Shown piece by piece: positions 53,816 through 62,329 of a DNA stretch of 64,000 nucleotides. The first letter of the stretch is position 1, and every line of letters starts with the position of its first letter. Position numbers and translations under genes: made by a program. Source of the DNA: JANOYJ01 sp963792485 (lineage in GTDB: Bacteria; Pseudomonadota; Alphaproteobacteria; Rhizobiales; Rhizobiaceae); the NCBI GenBank assembly GCA_963792485.1, contig CAWBWL010000014.1:185959-249958 (forward strand). The letters are read 5' to 3'. Under the pieces are notes generated by a model that saw only the letters and a program-made list of their open reading frames with translations, was not told where the DNA came from and ran no database searches.

Positions 53816-55137
53816 CCGATACTCTCTTGACAGGACAATGGGCTGACAAGGTCCCGGTATCGACGGCCAGGTCCTCCTTGATGGGATATGGCGGCGTTCT
53901 GGCTTTTGTGGCCGCCTTTGGCTATTGGGCGGCAACAGTTCCGCTTGCAGGAGCAGCAATTTCGCCGGGAGTAGTTGCCGCAGCGGGGCAGAATTTGAAG
54001 CTGCAGCATCTGGAGGGCGGAACTGCGATCAAAGTGCATGTAAAGGAAGGGGATCGCGTCAAGCAGGGGCAAGAACTGGTTACGCTTGACCCGACTGTTC
54101 CTCAGGCACAACTTGACCGTCTGCTGAAGTTTGACGTCCTGCAAAAGGCCCGCGCTTCCCGGCTTATCGCCGAGCGCGACGGCGCTGATACGTTTGATGT
54201 TCCGCAAGACCTGAAGCGACTGGCCGACGCAACTGGTGTTGCGGCCATGATTGGGGAACAGCAGGGCGAATTCAATGCGCGTCTTGATCGCCACAAGAAT
54301 GAATTGGCCATTCTTGGGGAACGTGCTGCCCAGCTGACTGAAGCGGTGACAGGCCTTGAAGCCCGCCGTGAAGCGGCGGACAAGCAGTTGACGATCGTGA
54401 ACTCGGAGACTGTCAGAAAGCTGAAACTGCTGGATAAGGGATTGACCGCCCGCGATCAGTACACCCAGCTTTTGCGCAGCCAGGCCGATTTGTTAGGTCA
54501 GGTATCGACAGCGGAATCACAAATTTCGAGTACTCGAAATCAGATTAATGAAGCCCGCGAGCAAGTCTCGCGCGCCAAATCGCAGCGTATTGAGGACGCG
54601 ATACGCGAATTGGGGGATGTTCAGGGCAAAATAAGCGATAACGAAGAGCAGATAAAGGCAGCCAGTTCTGTGCTGCAGCGAACTGTCATCAAGGCGTCCG
54701 CAGACGGCATAATTGTCAGTCTGCGCGTGAACAGCCCGGGAATTGTCATTCGTCCGGGCGACACGGTCTATGAAATGCTGCCGACCAGTTCCGACTTGGT
54801 TGTTGAGGCGAAAGTTGATCCGCAAAACATCGATTCGCTCCGGCTTGGGCAGAGCGCGCGTCTGAGATTTGTGGCGCTCAATACCACGACTACGCCAGAA
54901 GTGCCGGCGACAGTCACCTACATTTCCGCCGACCGCTTGGTCGATGCTGCGACGAACCAACCCTATTATTCGGCGCGGCTTCGCATCACCCAGGAACTGC
55001 CCGTTGAGATATCATCTGAGCAAATCTATCCAGGAATGCCTGTGGAGACGTATTTCTCAACGGGAGAGCGGACATTTTTGGAGTACCTGATAAAGCCGAT
55101 TACCGACTCGTTCAGCCGCTCCTTCCGGGAAAGCTGA
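53812..55137 (+). CDS. HlyD-family type I secretion membrane-fusion protein
   Basis: 441 residues. One N-terminal TM (SLMGYGGVLAFVAAFGYWAATVPLAGA) precedes the split lipoyl half (SPGVVAAAGQNLKLQHLEGGTAIKVHVKEGDRVKQGQELVTLDPT). A long alpha-hairpin coiled coil (~110-290) follows, then the second half (ASADGIIVSLRVNSPGIVIRPGDTVYEMLPTSSDLVVEAKVDPQNIDSLRLGQSARLRFVALNTTTTPEVPATVTYISADR) and the typical end PVETYFSTGERTFLEYLIKPITDSFSRSFRE. It bridges the ABC exporter and TolC. Confidence 0.94.
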   Translation: MTDTLLTGQWADKVPVSTARSSLMGYGGVLAFVAAFGYWAATVPLAGAAISPGVVAAAGQNLKLQHLEGGTAIKVHVKEGDRVKQGQELVTLDPTVPQAQLDRLLKFDVLQKARASRLIAERDGADTFDVPQDLKRLADATGVAAMIGEQQGEFNARLDRHKNELAILGERAAQLTEAVTGLEARREAADKQLTIVNSETVRKLKLLDKGLTARDQYTQLLRSQADLLGQVSTAESQISSTRNQINEAREQVSRAKSQRIEDAIRELGDVQGKISDNEEQIKAASSVLQRTVIKASADGIIVSLRVNSPGIVIRPGDTVYEMLPTSSDLVVEAKVDPQNIDSLRLGQSARLRFVALNTTTTPEVPATVTYISADRLVDAATNQPYYSARLRITQELPVEISSEQIYPGMPVETYFSTGERTFLEYLIKPITDSFSRSFRES

Positions 55138-55177
55138 CAGTTTGGCATACCGTCCAGCTTCGAGAGACTAAAATCCC

Positions 55178-56171
55178 ATGACAATTCTGGTGACCGGCGG
55201 AGCCGGATTTATTGGCAGCCATATGGTTTGGCGGTTGATTGACGCAGGCGAGAAAGTCGTTGTCGCCGACCGGCTTTCGACAGGTTTTGACTGGGCCGTG
55301 TCCCCGGAAGCGCAGCTGAAGGTGGGCGAGCTTGCGGACGCAAATTTCCGGAAGAGCCTGTTTGCGCAAGGCGATATCGAGGCAGTCATCCATTTTGCCG
55401 GCTCGATCATCGTGCCGGAATCCGTCGCCGATCCCTTGATGTACTACAAGAACAACACCGCCAATTCGCGCGACCTTGTCGAAGACGCAGTCAAGCACGG
55501 CGTCAAGCATTTCATTTTTTCCTCCACTGCCGCCGTTTACGGCAATGTCGGCGGCGAGCCGGTTCTTGAGACTGCGCACAGCTTTTTCCGGAATCGCCCT
55601 ATGGCCGCTCCAAAGCTGATGACGGAGCTGATGCTGGCGGATGCGGCAGCGGCCCATGATCTGCGTTATACCGCGCTGCGCTACTTCAACGTCTCGGGCG
55701 CAGATCCGCAAAAGCGCACTGGCCAGTCAACTAAGGGCGCTACGCATCTGATCAAGGTTGCGAGCGAAACAGCGCTCGGCAAACGCGCCTCCATGCAGCT
55801 TTTTGGCACGGACTATCCAACACCCGACGGCACATGCGTGCGCGACTATATCCATGTCAGCGATCTGGCCGAGGCGCATTATCTTGGCTTTGCTGCGCCT
55901 GCGCGGTGGCGGGGACAGCCTCGTTGCAAATTGCGGGTATGGCAAAGGCTATTCCGTTCGGCAGGTCATTGATGCGGTCAAGCGCATGTCAGGCCGGGAC
56001 TTTGATGTGGAAACGACCGGGCGCAGACCGGGCGATGCGGCATCTGTTGTCGCCAACTCAGCCCTTGCGAAAGCCGAGCTTGGCTGGGTTCCCGCATATG
56101 ATGACCTTGACTTCATCGTGAAGACCGCAATCGAATGGGAAGATGGACTGACTCGCCGGAACCAGATCTGA
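55178..56171 (+). pseudogene. galE: UDP-glucose 4-epimerase, frame broken near 55905 and locally shifted over the active site
   Basis: MTILVTGGAGFIGSHMVWRLIDAGEKVVVADRLSTGF is the NAD-binding start. FIFSSTAAVYGN, RYTALRYFNVSGADP, RTGQSTKGATHLIKVA and DGTCVRDYIHVSDLAEAHYLGF follow. Near 55905 the frame shifts into GDSLVANCGYGKGYSVRQVIDAV..TTGRRPGDAASVVANSALAKAELGW. In addition residues over 55583-55613 read FFRNRPMAAPK as written, while the neighbouring frame reads ESPYGRSK, the catalytic Tyr-x3-Lys. So a lost base before and an extra A after are implied. It interconverts UDP-glucose and UDP-galactose for surface polysaccharides. Confidence 0.88.
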
Positions 56172-56172
56172 T

Positions 56173-56439
56173 TCAGCGGTAAATGTCGCCCCGATGGCCG
56201 ATTTCGACCACCAGCACAACAAGGCGATGGTCCTGGATGTCACAGATGATTCTGAAGTCCCCGGCGCGATAGCGCCACAGCCCCGACAACTGGCCGGTCA
56301 GGCTGTGTCCTACGGAGCGCGGGTCGTCCAGAGAGGCGATACGGTCTTCGAGAAAATCCCGGACACGGCGCCTGATTTGCGGATCAAGCTTGGCAACTTG
56401 CTTCTGAACGGAGCGCGCATACTCAATCGTCCATGCCAT
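56173..56439 (-). CDS. RelE/ParE-superfamily toxin
   Basis: 88 residues from ATG 56439: MAWTIEYARSVQKQVAKLDPQIRRRVRDFLEDRIASLDDPRSVGHSLTGQLSGLWRYRAGDFRIICDIQDHRLVVLVVEIGHRGDIY. The LWRYRAGDFRIICDI and VVEIGHRGDIYR blocks are typical RelE mRNA-cleaving toxins, with Arg residues expected in catalysis. It overlaps the antitoxin gene by 17 bp. Confidence 0.92.
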   Translation of the reverse strand: MAWTIEYARSVQKQVAKLDPQIRRRVRDFLEDRIASLDDPRSVGHSLTGQLSGLWRYRAGDFRIICDIQDHRLVVLVVEIGHRGDIYR

Positions 56440-56644
56440 GCCAGAATTCTTTCGATGAGATGATTTGCTCCTCACCCTTGCGGATGCGCTCCAGCACCTC
56501 CATGCCGAGATAGTAATCTTCCAGATCGTCCATGCCGCGCTCGATCAGCTCACGCAGATAATAGGCCTTGCTGCGCCCGGTCTGCGTCACCAGACGGTCA
56601 ATGCGCTGTTCTGTTTCGGGGGCGAGGCGGATGGAGGTGGGCAT
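56423..56644 (-). CDS. Ribbon-helix-helix antitoxin (RelB/DinJ-like)
   Basis: 73 residues: MPTSIRLAPETEQRIDRLVTQTGRSKAYYLRELIERGMDDLEDYYLGMEVLERIRKGEEQIIS, a MetJ/Arc-type RHH domain followed by a toxin-binding helix. It precedes and overlaps the RelE toxin gene. The nested palindrome at 56658-56684 just upstream is its likely operator. Confidence 0.9.
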   Translation of the reverse strand: MPTSIRLAPETEQRIDRLVTQTGRSKAYYLRELIERGMDDLEDYYLGMEVLERIRKGEEQIISSKEFWHGMDD

Positions 56645-56657
56645 GCGGCGCGTCCTG

Positions 56658-56684
56658 TTGAATATTTGTATTCAAAATATTCAA
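56658..56684 (-). promoter_or_regulatory. Nested palindromic operator of the RHH/RelE module
   Basis: TTGAATATT and AATATTCAA form a perfect 9-bp inverted repeat with a 9-bp spacer, TGTATTCAA on the plus strand. The spacer supplies a second overlapping dyad (TTGAAT/ATTCAA). It lies 14 bp before the antitoxin start. Such spaced half-sites suit cooperative RHH dimers bound with toxin. Confidence 0.75.
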
Positions 56685-56715
56685 AAATCCGATTGAAGTC
56701 AACAAAATCGGCCCG

Positions 56716-58014
56716 TCAAGCCGCCGCTCTGGCCGACGCGGCCTTGGAGCACTCCCGGATCGAAGCCTCGATAATATCGAGCGCCTCGGTAAAAACCTCG
56801 TCCTGAATGGTGATTGGCGCAAGAAAGCGGATCACATTGGAATAAACGCCGCAGGTCAGCAGGATGAGACCCTTTTCCAGCGCTTTGAGGCGCACGGCAG
56901 TCGTGAAATCGGGATTGGGCTGATGTTTGCCCGGCACATTAAATTCGATGGCTTTCATGAATCCCGGACCGCGGATATCGGCGATTTCGGGAATGTCGCC
57001 GCGCAGCGATTCCAGCCGCTGCTTCAGCCGCGCGCCAAGCTGCTCGGCACGCTCGCACAAATGCTCTTCCTCAATCACATCCAGAACCGCATGCGCTGCG
57101 GCTATTCCGATCGGGCTTCCGCCATAAGTGCCGCCAAGTCCGCCAGGGCCGGGCGCATCCATGATCTCCGCACGCCCAGTGACTGCGGCCAGAGGAAACC
57201 CGCCAGCCAATCCCTTTGCCATGGTCGTGATGTCGGCGACGGTGCCATAATGCTCCATGGCGAACATCTTTCCGGTGCGGGCAAATCCCGTCTGCACTTC
57301 ATCTGCGATCAGCAATATGCCGTGCTTGTCGCAAATGTCCCGCAATGCCGTCATGAACCCGCGTGGCGCTTCGTAAAATCCGCCTTCGCCTTGCACCGGT
57401 TCGAGTATGATTGCGGCCACGCGGGCAGGATCGACATCCGCCTTGAACAGCTTGTCGAGCACGCCGAGCGAATCCTCCACACTCGTGCCATGCAGTTCAA
57501 TCGGGAAGGGCACATGAAACACGTCGCCCATCATGGCGCCGAACCCGGCCTTGTAAGGCACGACCTTTCCGGTCAGCGACATGCCCATAAAGGTGCGTCC
57601 ATGAAAGGCGCCGGAAAAGGCAATGACGGCTGATCTGCCCGTGGCGGCGCGCGCAATCTTGACGGCGTTTTCCACCGCTTCCGCCCCTGTTGTCACAAAC
57701 ATGGTGCGTTTGGCGAAGCCGCCCGGAACCAATTCGTTCAGCCGCTCCGCCAGGCGGATGTAGCTTTCATAGGGCAGGACTTGATAGCAAGTGTGGGTGA
57801 AGCGATCGATTTGCGCCTTCACGGCTTCAATCACTTTGGGATGGCGGTGGCCGGTATTGACCACGGCAATCCCGGCGCCAAAATCAATGTAGCGCCTGCC
57901 TTCAACGTCCCAGATTTCCGCGTTTTCCGCCCGTTCCGCGTAGATCTGAGTCATGACGCCGACGCCGCGCGTCACGGCATCGTTTTTGCGGGCGGCGATC
58001 TCGAAATTCTTCAT
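56716..58014 (-). CDS. gabT: 4-aminobutyrate aminotransferase
   Basis: 432 residues, class-III PLP fold. VEGRRYIDFGAGIAVVNTGHRHPKVIEAV, THTCYQVLPYESYIRLAERLNE, VTTGAEAVENAVKIAR, AFSGAFHGRTFMGMSLTGKVVPYKAGFG, Asp in LLIADEVQTGFARTG, and Schiff-base Lys267 in TTMAKGLAGGFPLAAVTG. The FGA..GHRHP and YQVLPYE signatures indicate GABA-type rather than acetylornithine-type enzymes. It makes succinic semialdehyde from GABA. No gabD is adjacent in the window. Confidence 0.92.
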   Translation of the reverse strand: MKNFEIAARKNDAVTRGVGVMTQIYAERAENAEIWDVEGRRYIDFGAGIAVVNTGHRHPKVIEAVKAQIDRFTHTCYQVLPYESYIRLAERLNELVPGGFAKRTMFVTTGAEAVENAVKIARAATGRSAVIAFSGAFHGRTFMGMSLTGKVVPYKAGFGAMMGDVFHVPFPIELHGTSVEDSLGVLDKLFKADVDPARVAAIILEPVQGEGGFYEAPRGFMTALRDICDKHGILLIADEVQTGFARTGKMFAMEHYGTVADITTMAKGLAGGFPLAAVTGRAEIMDAPGPGGLGGTYGGSPIGIAAAHAVLDVIEEEHLCERAEQLGARLKQRLESLRGDIPEIADIRGPGFMKAIEFNVPGKHQPNPDFTTAVRLKALEKGLILLTCGVYSNVIRFLAPITIQDEVFTEALDIIEASIRECSKAASARAAA

Positions 58015-58206
58015 CTAAAGCTCCAACAAGCGATAACGTCACCAACTCTACCACCGGCAATTCATGCCGCAAGCCATAACCGCGACATTCAACCTCTGCC
58101 ACGCGCCCCAACTGCCAGTCCGAACAAAGCAAGATCAATTATTCAACTTTAGTATTGTGCCAAAGCCGCTTGGTCGGGCGTTTTGGCTTCGAACGGAAAT
58201 TCAAGG

Positions 58207-58223
58207 GTTGACCAAGCGTCAAC
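58207..58223 (+). promoter_or_regulatory. GTTGAC/GTCAAC dyad between gabT and the OmpA-like gene
   Basis: Perfect 6-bp inverted repeat GTTGAC-CAAGC-GTCAAC, with a third GTTGAC copy at 58245-58250. These are 45 and 18 bp before the OmpA-like start. Possibly overlapping regulator sites or a -35 (TTGAC) region. Weak evidence. Nothing else was seen in the 253-bp gap 58015-58267. Confidence 0.35.
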
Positions 58224-58267
58224 TTCTGACCACTTTCGACAAGAGTTGACGATGGGGACGCCAGCCT

Positions 58268-59809
58268 ATGATCAAGCTTGCTGCATTCTGCCTTTGGGCA
58301 GTCTTGACCGCTGTGCTGTCTTATCGCGCCGTAACGGTGAAAGCGCCGGCGATTGAAGAGGATATCCGCGCGCGGACGACCGAAGTCATCGCGCCGCAAA
58401 GCGCCAAGGTGGGCGTGGAGGTTGACGGGCGATTTGTGACGCTGCGCGGGCCTGCCAAGGACGAGCCGGCGAAGGCTGCTCATCTGGCAACCGGCGATGG
58501 TGTCTGGGGCGCGTTGGGTCCGACCGATGCGCTATGGGTGCCGCAGGCGCTGAAATCCAATTATTATTTGTCCGCGGTCAAGAATCTGGACGGCTCGGTG
58601 AACATTGCGGGCATGCTGCCGTCCAATGCTGCAAAAGATGCCCTGTCGGCGGATGCCATCTCTTCTTTCAAGGATGCCGTTTCGAACAAGATCAGCGTTG
58701 CACTTGCGGACGGCACGGACCAGTTCGCAATCCCGCCGGAAGCCCTGCAAGCATTGTCCGCACTGGATTCGGGCGCGCTGCTTGTTGCTCCCGAGGGCGT
58801 GACCTTGTCGGGCTCCACGTCCTCCAATCAGGTCGCGGCGAATTCGCGCGGGCTTGAGGCGCGGGCCGGCGCGCCCTGGCGCGTTTTTGTGTCCGGCCCG
58901 CCGCCTGCGCCGGTGGCGAGCGACGGAACCGCGCCGCCTGCTGCGCTCTATGTCTCCAAGACACCGGACGGCGCTGTTGAGGCGCGCGGTTCGCTCGCAA
59001 GCGAAGCGGCAAAGGCAAAGCTTTTGAAGGCGCTGCGCACGGGCGACCGCAATGTTGTTGATCTTCTGACCGTACAGGCCGCAGGTCTGCCCGCGGACTG
59101 GGACGAGCGGTCACTGCAAGGTGTTCAATCGATGAAAGATCTGGACTGGGCGGTGCTTTCACTGGATGCCGCCAGCTCGAATCTGCGCGGGGCAGGCGAA
59201 AAGAACATTCTGGGGCCAATCGAAGACGGTTTGGGCACGAACTGGGTGGCACAGCTCATGCCGCGCGCTGAAGCGCCTAAGGATGACGGCGCCGAACTGA
59301 CCGCTGCGCTTGCCGAACGTGATGCGGCTGCGCAAAAGGCTGCCGCGCTTGAGGCCGAACTTGCCGCGCTCAAAACCACGCCCGCTGCCCCGGCAGCCGA
59401 ACCTGCTCCGGCGGCTGAGATTGTTGCTGTCGCCCGCGATTGCGCAAGAGATATCAAAGGGCTGCTCTCAAGCCGCAGGATCACGTTTCAGACCGGCTCG
59501 GCCGATCTCGATCCGTCCGGCATTGAGCTTGTTTCGCAGCTTGCCGATGCCGCAAAGCCTTGCATTGACACCAACAAGCTCTCCCTCGTCATCAGCGGCC
59601 ACACGGACAATGTCGGCAGGCCGGCGAAAAATCTCGAACTCAGCCGCCAGCGCGCCGATGCGGTGCGCGCAGCCTTTATCGAGCGGGGGCTTGCCTCGGA
59701 TGCGATGGATGCGAAGGGATTCGGCGAGATGAAGCCGATCGCCAATAACCGGACCGAGAAGGGCCGCGAAGCCAACCGGCGCATCAGCTTCGACTGGCTT
59801 ACACGCTAG
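58268..59809 (+). CDS. OmpA-family outer-membrane/peptidoglycan-associated protein
   Basis: 513 residues. A short N-terminal TM or uncleaved signal (LAAFCLWAVLTAVLSYRAVTVKAP) is followed by two or three BON-like repeats (VDGRFVTLRGPAKDEPAKAAH; LDGSVNIAGMLPSNAAKDAL; PDGAVEARGSLASEAAKAKLLKAL). A coiled coil with an Ala/Pro run precedes the OmpA-C domain (FQTGSADLDPSGIELVSQLADAAKPC; LVISGHTDNVGRPAKNLELSRQRADAVRAAFIERGL; EANRRISFDW). The domain binds peptidoglycan meso-DAP. It is followed after 33 bp by the HHH-type gene, with which it is probably co-transcribed. Confidence 0.88.
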   Translation: MIKLAAFCLWAVLTAVLSYRAVTVKAPAIEEDIRARTTEVIAPQSAKVGVEVDGRFVTLRGPAKDEPAKAAHLATGDGVWGALGPTDALWVPQALKSNYYLSAVKNLDGSVNIAGMLPSNAAKDALSADAISSFKDAVSNKISVALADGTDQFAIPPEALQALSALDSGALLVAPEGVTLSGSTSSNQVAANSRGLEARAGAPWRVFVSGPPPAPVASDGTAPPAALYVSKTPDGAVEARGSLASEAAKAKLLKALRTGDRNVVDLLTVQAAGLPADWDERSLQGVQSMKDLDWAVLSLDAASSNLRGAGEKNILGPIEDGLGTNWVAQLMPRAEAPKDDGAELTAALAERDAAAQKAAALEAELAALKTTPAAPAAEPAPAAEIVAVARDCARDIKGLLSSRRITFQTGSADLDPSGIELVSQLADAAKPCIDTNKLSLVISGHTDNVGRPAKNLELSRQRADAVRAAFIERGLASDAMDAKGFGEMKPIANNRTEKGREANRRISFDWLTR

Positions 59810-59842
59810 GATCAGAGCCAACCAGAACCAGAGGACACCGCC

Positions 59843-60427
59843 ATGGGCTATCTGTTGACACAAATGTTTCTCTACATGCTCGGGGCGTTTCTGCTTGGCT
59901 TGCTGTTGGGCTGGATCATCTGGTCGCGCCGCGCCAAGGTTGATACCGGAGAGTTGGAGAATGTCCGGGCGCAGCTTGTGCAGTCCGGCCGCGAGCGCGA
60001 GGCGCTGCGGCTGGAGCGCGACCGGCTGAAGACCGAATTTGACGCCTGCGCAGCCGCGCGCCGCGACCTTGAAGCGCGGCTGGCGCAGGTCCGCAGCACA
60101 CCGGCGCCCGCCGCTCCGGTTCGTCTGATGGAAACGCCACCAGCGCCGCCACCGCCAGCGCCGAAGCCGCAGGTGAATGACGATCTGAAACGCATCCGCG
60201 GCATTGGCCGTGTCAATGAGGCCAGGCTGAACGAGATGGGCATTACCAGCTTTGCCCAGATTGCCAGCTGGAGCCCCGCCGACGAGGTGCGGATCGGCGA
60301 TCTCCTCCAGTTTGAAGGGCGCATTGAGCGCGAGGAATGGGTGGCGCAGGCGAAAATCCTCATGACCGGGAAAGACACCGAATTTTCGACGCGCGTGGAC
60401 CGCGGCGATGTTGATACGTCGAAATAG
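59843..60427 (+). CDS. Membrane-anchored helix-hairpin-helix (H3TH-like) protein
   Basis: 194 residues. An N-terminal TM (LYMLGAFLLGLLLGWIIWSRR) is followed by a coiled coil (LENVRAQLVQSGREREALRLERDRLKTEFDAC), a Pro-rich linker, then the H3TH segment DDLKRIRGIGRVNEARLNEMGITSFAQIASWSPADEVRIGDLLQFEGRIEREEWVAQAKIL. This last part resembles predicted flap-endonuclease-like HhH domains found in many alphaproteobacterial membrane proteins. No nuclease residues are evident. The cellular role is unknown; the pairing with an OmpA-like protein suggests the envelope. Confidence 0.8.
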   Translation: MGYLLTQMFLYMLGAFLLGLLLGWIIWSRRAKVDTGELENVRAQLVQSGREREALRLERDRLKTEFDACAAARRDLEARLAQVRSTPAPAAPVRLMETPPAPPPPAPKPQVNDDLKRIRGIGRVNEARLNEMGITSFAQIASWSPADEVRIGDLLQFEGRIEREEWVAQAKILMTGKDTEFSTRVDRGDVDTSK

Positions 60428-60524
60428 GACCGGCCGCCGCGATCATCCTCAAAAGGCAACGCCAATACCCCCGCCGCCTGCTCGGGACGCCGTTCAAACT
60501 GCCAGCGCTGGAAGCCGCCGCCCC

Positions 60525-61270
60525 TTACGACGTATCCTGCTCCTTCCGCAATTCGCGCAGAAAATAGCAGCAGTCGCTCAGGACCCGGTCGACCTCATGG
60601 ATCTGTTTCTTGCGATGGCCCAGCGGATAGCCGGGACGGATGGTCGAGATGCGCGAGCCGCGTTTGCGCGCGGTGAGTTTGCGGATTTCGAGTAAGCATC
60701 TTGCCGCGCCAGCGCACATAGCGCCGCGCCTGTTTGGGCAGCGTTGCCAGCGCGTGTTTGAACGCTGTAATGCGCCGGATGAGCCGCGCGGCATTGATCG
60801 GGTCCTCGCCGGTGAGGGGAACGGGTTCGGGCGGAAAATACGGCGTTGACCAGCCCGGCACGCTGATGCGCGGAAACGAGGTGGGCCTGCCCTGGAACGG
60901 CTTGCGTCCGCCGGGCCGGGCGAAATGTTTGAGCGGCTCGATCAGATTGAACACCGGAATGCGCGCCGGCTTTATCCGAAGCCGCATCCGAAGCCCGCTC
61001 CATCTTCTTCAGCTTCGCCGCCAGTTCCTTCGGGAACGGACCGCTGGGCGTAACCTTCAGCACAATGCCGCGCGCGGCGATGATGATCAGCCGGCGCAGC
61101 GCCGCTTCCGCCGGGCGCAGCAGGATCAAGATACGCCGGTAAATGCGCCGCGTCAGCACCGTCACCGGCACGCCCTTGTTGAGACCAGCCATGAAGAACA
61201 TCTCTGTCATGACAAAGAACAAATCCCGCGACTGCCGCTCAATCACCCCTTTCCAGTCAATATCCGACAT
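60525..61270 (-). pseudogene. Conserved protein of unknown function, two frameshifts
   Basis: Start ATG 61270: MSDIDWKGVIERQSRDLFFVMTEMFFMAGLNKGVPVTVLTRRIYRRILILLRPAEAALRRLIIIAARGIVLKV. After a frame change near 60985 it continues RIKPARIPVFNLIEPLKHF..PFQGRPTSFPRISVPGW and AFKHALATLPKQARRYVRWRGKM. After another near 60700 it ends LTARKRGSRISTIRPGYPLGHRKKQIHEVDRVLSDCCYFLRELRKE. The joined product is ~248 residues, basic, with no recognised domain. The consistent character across frames supports one gene interrupted by indels. Confidence 0.6.
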
Positions 61271-61651
61271 GCCCTGCCTTTCCACACACGCGGCGGATTA
61301 TGGGGCAGGAACGAAAGGGGTGGGATAAGTATTTTTGCGCGGATTGAATTTGTTCGGAAAATTCGTGTTTTCATCCCACAGTTGGGCGGTTGGCAGCCTG
61401 CGAAGCATGGCACGAGGCACCCCTCTCTCTGTCCTGTCGGACATTGCCGGGGCAAGCCACGGGTCTCGCCCGTCCTTCGGACCCCCGCAGGGGAGAGATC
61501 GCTGTGCCGCCGCCTTTCCTTTTCCCTCGACAGAGCAAGAAATGGGGAGGGCGGTGGGGCGGGCGTTTCGAGCGTTGGCATGAAAAGGAAATTCGGTCGC
61601 TGTCATCATTATCCGCAGGCATGCCGGTTCTGCACGGCAGGCCAGGGCGCT
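61271..61651. other. 381-bp intergenic region holding a degenerate palindromic element
   Basis: No gene is supported; open frames on both strands here lack coding character. Most of the region is the repeat at 61404-61585. Confidence 0.5.
61404..61585. repeat. Degenerate intergenic mosaic/palindromic element
   Basis: The segment begins GGCACGAGGCACCCCTC, contains TGTCC-TGTC-GGACA, and later CCCCGCAGGGGAGAGATCGCTG. That last part parallels CGCGAGGGGAGATCGCT in the element at 7962-8121. Arms are shorter and more decayed. It is of the same general kind as rhizobial intergenic mosaic elements. Confidence 0.5.
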
Positions 61652-62326
61652 TCATCCAAGATGGCCCAAAGCGCCGGCAATGCCGATGCAGCCCACGAGG
61701 ATCAAGCTCAGCGCCCATAGATTGTCCAGATTAAACCAACTGCGCGTTAGAAACCGCAGACCGAGCCAATAGTAGCACCCGAAAGCCAGCGCGCCGCCAG
61801 CGAGGCTCATTGCAGCCGTGTGAACAACTGCCACAAAGAGCGCTGTCCGCGCGTTTGCGGCCATAAGCGCGCCTGCCGCCAGGTGGCCCGCGTCCTGCAT
61901 GGCGGGATTGCCGCAGAGCCCCAGATAGATCGGCACCAGCATCAGCCCGGCCCCGTGCGCCATGGCCGCAAGAAACGACCAAAGCGCCAGCCTGGCTGGC
62001 GGCACACGCGCCAGAAACCGCGGGTGGCGACGTGTGATGAACAGGTAGACGCCCATCGCAACGACGAGCAGTCCCGCACCGATCCGCAATTCGCGCTCCC
62101 ATGTGACCAGCGTCGTCATCAGGGAAAATGGCAGCAGGATCGCTGTCATGGCCAGAAAGTGCCCGCCTGCCAATGCGGCAACGGCCATAGGCAGCGCTGC
62201 GGACCGGCGCTCCATCAGCGCCGCCGATACCGCCAGCGGCCAGCCCATGCCGGGGTTCACGCCGTGATACAGGCCCGAGACTATGACGGCCCACCAAAGC
62301 GCCGTCACCGAAGCCGGATCGACCAA
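61652..62326 (-). CDS. Polytopic membrane protein adjoining methanethiol oxidase
   Basis: 224 residues, about six helices. SVTALWWAVIVSGLYHGVNPGMGWPLAVSAALMERRS carries a conserved-looking HGVNPGMGW motif. Later ALAGGHFLAMTAILLPFSL, ALWSFLAAMAHGAGLMLVPIYLGLC and VHTAAMSLAGGALAFGCYYWL place three more His in membrane segments. I do not recognise a named family; the His-rich helices hint at metal or gas handling. It begins 3 bp after the oxidase gene ends, so it is almost certainly co-transcribed and may serve the same pathway, for example copper supply or substrate passage. Confidence 0.75.
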   Translation of the reverse strand: MVDPASVTALWWAVIVSGLYHGVNPGMGWPLAVSAALMERRSAALPMAVAALAGGHFLAMTAILLPFSLMTTLVTWERELRIGAGLLVVAMGVYLFITRRHPRFLARVPPARLALWSFLAAMAHGAGLMLVPIYLGLCGNPAMQDAGHLAAGALMAANARTALFVAVVHTAAMSLAGGALAFGCYYWLGLRFLTRSWFNLDNLWALSLILVGCIGIAGALGHLG

Positions 62327-62329
62327 GGC

